Shown piece after piece: positions 59,641 through 64,000 of a stretch of 64,000 nt of DNA. Under the pieces are notes generated by a model. That model was given only the letters and a program-made list of their open reading frames with translations. It was not told the origin of the DNA and did no database searches. This DNA comes from Tretioscincus oriximinensis (Eukaryota; Chordata; Lepidosauria; Squamata; Gymnophthalmidae). The stretch covers positions 1,241,548 to 1,305,547 of the forward strand of contig JAJVDF010000251.1 of assembly GCA_022410635.1 (NCBI GenBank). The letters run 5' to 3'. The position numbers were made by a program, and so were the translations under genes. Each line of letters begins with the position of its first letter. Positions within the stretch are counted from its first letter, which is position 1.

Positions 59641-61582
59641 AGGACTATGCGTCAGTGAACAGTCGTTACAACAAGTGTGTCAGTTTATTGTTTTTATTTG
59701 AATTTGTGGCACCCTTTGGTGGCAAGGGCATATGTGGACTGCCTCAGAATATGAATAAGTATCAGAAAATTAGGTTGGGGTCTTATTGTACCTTATCCTT
59801 GTTCTTGTCTGTGGAGTAGCTCTTTTAAGAAATGGAGCAGTTTCAACTAAACTTGATGCCATTTAAACAGTGNATTTGCCATTTTGAAGTTAATGTCCTA
59901 CTGTGGAAAGAGCAGGAAGGTTGGGAGGAGACAAATTCCCTCAACAACAACAAAGGCAAAAAACTCAATAAGAAGTCACTGAATTTCTGGAGATTTCCCT
60001 TGCCAATGTACGTTGAACAAATTTTCTCACTACCTTTTGAAGACAGGTCATTCCATGAGTGTTACCTCTTAATGTCATGCATTGCTTAGATGTAAGCAAA
60101 AAGTGGTATCTAATGGACATGGCTAGCTTAACTGAAAACACCCAAGCTTGGCAATCTTTCAGTAAAAGCACTTCATGTGGCATCCTGACATCTGTTTTGA
60201 ATGATAATTAAACCCTCATGAATCTTTTAGAACTTCATTGCTTCATCATTTGACTGGCAAAATGGGCCCTAATCCAGAAATGGATATGTCATAAAAATTC
60301 TTAACCTTTGAAGGTGCTGTGGGACTTTGTTTTTCCTGCTGCAATAAAACTATATTGGCTCTTTTAAAATATATATTTTGGCTTTTAAGTAGCTAACCTT
60401 TTTATGTCCATTAATTTTTGCAGTGCATTTAAAAATAACNGTTTTGATTTCTGAAAACTGTAGTGTTTCTTTATCATTCATTTGTCACTGGATATTGGAA
60501 NCTAGTTTTCCCAGGTGTAGGGAGAGATAGGGGCAATTACCTGAGAGTCTTCTACACATAACACTTTCCTGTCCAAGAGCATTTCAGTTATATCTTGTAA
60601 CCCACTTACATCTGAGTTCTAATTCAGTTTCAGTTCTGTTTCAGAGACAGAGAGTCCATCATCAAAGTGACCAGCTATATGTTTATTAGAGATGGCTGCT
60701 GAGCGCTCCATAGGGGGTTCGGTGAAGGAGTGCATAGTTATTTTGCTATTTCTATCTTCAGTAGTGGCTCCATTTCCCTGTGGGAATCACCATGTTAGGG
60801 GAACTCCACCTTCCTTTCCCCCAACATGGCTCTACCGGTGCCGCCCTCTCTCTCAGCAGACAACGGGATGGCTCCCACTGTTGAGTAATCATAGCCTTTC
60901 ATTCATATTTCAAGAGAAGTAGAATGTTTGCTACTTTCAATCCTTCCCTCTGTTGGAGGAATATAATGAAGAGATGATGCCTGAAGTAGCCATTTGCTCG
61001 TTGACACTCCAATGAATGAGAAAGAAAGGCAGTATGTATTTACCTTGTTGTAACTAGATCTTGGTAGCATAGGCCTTACTAATGCGTTTTAGGGATCTGT
61101 TATTATATATCTAATGTGTTGTAGATGAGTTGCAACAAACCCCTGAAATGCATTACTGAGCCTGTGCAAACAAGGCATAAAGCAGTCCAGTAAAATTTCA
61201 CTGAATTTCAGTACTGAATCTGTCCCAACAAGGCCTAAAACAGTCCAATAAATTTCACTAAATCTGATCTTTGTGATATGTAGCACATGCAGTCCTGAAA
61301 TCTGTTACATGTAATTGAATTAAAAGAGCCTCCTGGAAGCTTATCTATTCCTACTCTTTGTGCAGGATTGATATACCAGAGGGCATGAAATGCTGGCATT
61401 GTCTGAATTTGCTTTGCTTATTCCAGGTCGTCCAGTTACAGTGAGATAAATAATTGACGTGTGGATATAGCTCAAGAGTCAGCACCAACTTGGTGGCTTC
61501 TGACAGTGACAATAAGAAACAAAGAATAGGAGAAATGATTTGAGTTAGTGAAATGGATCACTAGTAGTTCTTCACCCACATA

Positions 61583-61672
61583 TAGGTGCTGTTCCAACAC
61601 ATACTTTTAATCCATCTTCATGTCTGATAAACTGGATTAAATTAGGAAAAATGTTTTTCCTGCTTTAGCCCA
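61583..61672. repeat. Partial MITE, family B
   Basis: AACACATACTTTTAATCCAT and CTTCATGTCTGATAAACTGG match the left half of the element at 1298-1414. The right end is not present. Confidence 0.4.
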
Positions 61673-61885
61673 GTTTGTTGTAGTTGTTAAGTTGTTGGTA
61701 GTCTCCCAGTTCAATTCCCTATTCCTCAATGAAGCCACCTGGATAACCTTGGGCCAGTTCTTTAGAACCCTCTGAGCCCTGTATACTTCATAGGGTGTCT
61801 GTTGTGGAGAAAGCAACAAAAACTGTGTGCTGCCATTTGGTTAAAGGAGTGTTATAAATCACCATTATTATTACTATTACTTAAT
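61671..61885 (+). mobile_element. tRNA-derived SINE, Sauria type, degraded
   Basis: AGTCTCCCAGTTCAATTCCC (B box), CACCTGGATAACCTTGGGCC, ATAGGGTGTCTGTTGTGGAG and TGTGCTGCCATTTGGTTAAA, then a short ATT-rich tail. Same order as the copy at 54861. Confidence 0.8.
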
Positions 61886-62790
61886 TATTACTTTTCTTGA
61901 TTTACTTAGTAATGTTTTCTCAAATACCTTCAGATATAACTTCATTTTTTAACAGTTTGGGGCTCTTAAAAAACAACAACCTTGTGTATGGTGCTTAGTT
62001 TTCATTCAGTTTTGTAAATAACATGTCTTTGCTTTGCCTTCTTGGCTGGAAATTCTTTTGCATTTTACAATGAAAGCCTTGGATTGCATTTAGATCCTGT
62101 CATTCTATATAGCCATTATAAGGATTCTGTAGAGCTGACAAGTCAATCGCTGCACTTAAAGCCTGATAAACTTTCTATTCATACGTGTGTTCAGCAAACA
62201 ATTACTTAGCAGAGGGTGAAGATTATAACTCATATCTAAAATCAGCAGCCTATTCTTCCTTTTCTTTTCATTTTCTCAAATGTGTGAAGCGTATTGCTGA
62301 CCGTAGTGCTTATGCACCCTCAGCAAGCTAAGAGTAATTTTTCCACTCCCTACAGAACAACAGGAGATAAAAATGGATTAGTCATTCAGCAAAGGCACAT
62401 ACAAAGGCCAGAGCTTTACTTTGAGCTCACAGGAAATGCCTGCCACTTACTTTAGGTGATTTAAGAGTGTTTAAGATTTGTGCTGAAATTGACATGGAAT
62501 CTCAGACCAATTATATATATGCCTTTCTCCAAAGGCAAAGGTTAACCTTGGGAAGGGGATTCTGAAGCAAGCTCCAGGAGATGGAAAGATTTTTTTTTCA
62601 TCCACATATTGTGTAGTGTTTTATAAAGGGAGTTTGTTCATTAAAACAAGCATGTGTGAGTTAGTTCTTCATAATTTAAATTTAAATGAAAAAAAAAATT
62701 AAAAATACAAAAGGTCTGCTCTGGGCTTTCAGCAATATGCTTTCTATGACTGGAAGTACTGTATATTCTCCAAATGTTTCTACAACCAGA

Positions 62791-62865
62791 AGCCGCTTTG
62801 AGTCTCGAGAAAAGTGGAGTATAATAATCCAGATTTTCTTCTTTTCCTTCTCCTCCTCCTACTGT
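62791..62865 (+). mobile_element. SINE family A, 3' tail only
   Basis: GAAGCCGCTTTGAGTCTCGA, GAAAAGTGGAGTATAATAAT and a pyrimidine-rich tail match the end of the copy at 31272. Confidence 0.65.
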
Positions 62866-64000
62866 ATACATTCTCGGACCCAAAGAAAGAAAACTGAAAG
62901 AAAAGCTAAATATAATAGTATGGAAGAGAAAATGTAGGGAAGAAGAAAGGAATGTAAGGTGTGATTGCAGTTTATGTGTCCAGATGAAAATTTAATAATT
63001 TTTCGGTGCTTGTGGACACATCTGTAATTTTGAAAGTTTGATATGTGATTCATCAGACCTGATCATTTCTAAATCCTTCTCATTGCGTAGACTGATAAAA
63101 GGCAAAGATCTGTACAGTAATAAACCAACTGTCTTGAGTCTATTAGGAACAGCGATTAATTCTTCAACACCTGGATGTTCATTTCCTTAGAGAGAAGTGT
63201 GGGAGGATTCTGTTTACAATGAGTTAATTTCTTTAGACTTTATTTCTACCCCACCCACTATCCTAGCAACAGTGGTGGGCTATAAGTGTTGAATTAAAGA
63301 GGTCTCTGTACATATCATAAAACCAAAGTAAAACTCTATTTAAATGAGGAGTTTTATCTCATCTGAAAAGTAGGAACAGAATTCCACAGAGAAATTGCTT
63401 TTAACCAGGAAGAACATTGAATCCTTTTCACATCTGTAGCATAGAGGTACTAGTTAACCACTTGTTATGTTTCATTCTTTCCTTACGCTCCCAATTTAAT
63501 GTACTTCCTGTTTGCAAGTGTCATTTCCAGATTTATTTATTTATTTCATCAGGTAATGCTGAANGGGACCTTACTTTTATTGGTGGAAAAAAGTCCGTGG
63601 TGTTCTACAGTACTTCAGATTTCTTTCTTTTCTTGATATTAGCACCTCTTAGGCTCTTTGGCCGGCATGGGTGGTGATTATGTGTAAGAGACCAAACAGA
63701 AGATAACAGAACTTGCCTTTAGATTGTTTTCTGAAGCAGCTGCTTGTATCATTAATTCTACCTTTACCACCCATCTATTTGACAGAGCTTAACTTCTTGA
63801 ACTTCCTTGTTGGTGCTTGAAGACTAAAGATAGATAAAAAAGCATTTCTCTGTACTTTTGCCTGACTGAGTGAAATCTAATAATAAAACAAAGTTTCTTA
63901 TAGTTGAAGATGGCAGAATACATAACCAACCTTCAAAAATTACTAAGGCACCTGTGTGTGGAACTGTGGAGTAGACAATCGACAGACATATTTCATTACT

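Larger units (their letters stand above)
56572..64000. other. DNAH9 intron after exon l (open at window end)
   Basis: No further dynein exon is visible. Contents: L2-like 3' end (+) at 56640-56888, possible L2 piece (+) at 57480-57800, L2 (-) at 57836-59640, a Sauria-type SINE at 61671-61885 and a SINE tail at 62791. 59650-61580 and 62870-64000 show nothing I can classify. Confidence 0.75.

Noticed and set aside
63417..63677. Open frame of 86 codons near the window end as the next dynein exon
   Set aside because: Residues do not resemble the stalk helix expected next (VDDLKAKL...).

Overview
This is vertebrate nuclear DNA, most likely from a squamate reptile. The evidence is an interrupted, repeat-filled gene with vertebrate splice sites, abundant CR1-like LINEs with 8-bp 3' tandem repeats, tRNA-derived SINEs of the Sauria type, and L1 and L2 remnants. 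I cannot name the species. Single N bases are scattered throughout.

The only host gene I can support is on the + strand: an internal piece of an axonemal dynein heavy chain, best matched to DNAH9, a beta-type heavy chain of the ciliary outer dynein arm. Twelve consecutive coding exons lie at 7743-7916, 10476-10683, 23559-23724, 24987-25089, 30489-30728, 36927-37088, 37356-37552, 43990-44152, 45349-45472, 46792-46934, 47623-47784 and 56338-56571. They join in phase with no stop codon (one N sits in a codon) and total 2076 nt, or 692 codons. They cover the end of the region before AAA3, all of AAA3 (P-loop, Walker B, sensor I), AAA4 (P-loop and degenerate Walker B), and the approach to the microtubule-binding stalk. 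The gene's 5' and 3' parts lie outside the window. Eleven introns use GT-AG or the outer flanks are open; the intron after 47784 appears to be GC-AG.

Everything else is intron or transposon. 1-7742: L1 3' remnant (-) broken by a palindromic insertion that looks Penelope-like, MITEs, a SINE and a Tc1-like transposase relic. 7917-23558: CR1 3' pieces, SINEs, an L1 remnant with a SINE beside it, and a degraded CR1 reverse transcriptase. 25090-30488: a Sauria-type SINE, a very GC-rich hAT-like element, and a CR1 with ORF1 and ORF2 carrying an exact 409-bp tandem duplication. 30729-43989: SINEs, a Tigger-like MITE, and a 5'-truncated CR1 with an open reverse transcriptase frame. 44153-47622: a small Tc1/mariner-like palindrome. 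47785-56337: a near-complete CR1, a polypyrimidine tract and a SINE. 56572-64000: L2 remnants on both strands and SINE pieces. The large CR1 copies all lie in the same direction as the gene, while L1 and the long L2 lie against it.

I found no new biological system. The observations most worth a check are the palindromic insertion with a hammerhead-like core, the GC-AG intron, the lost catalytic residues in two CR1 copies, and the exact tandem duplication that may be an assembly fault.
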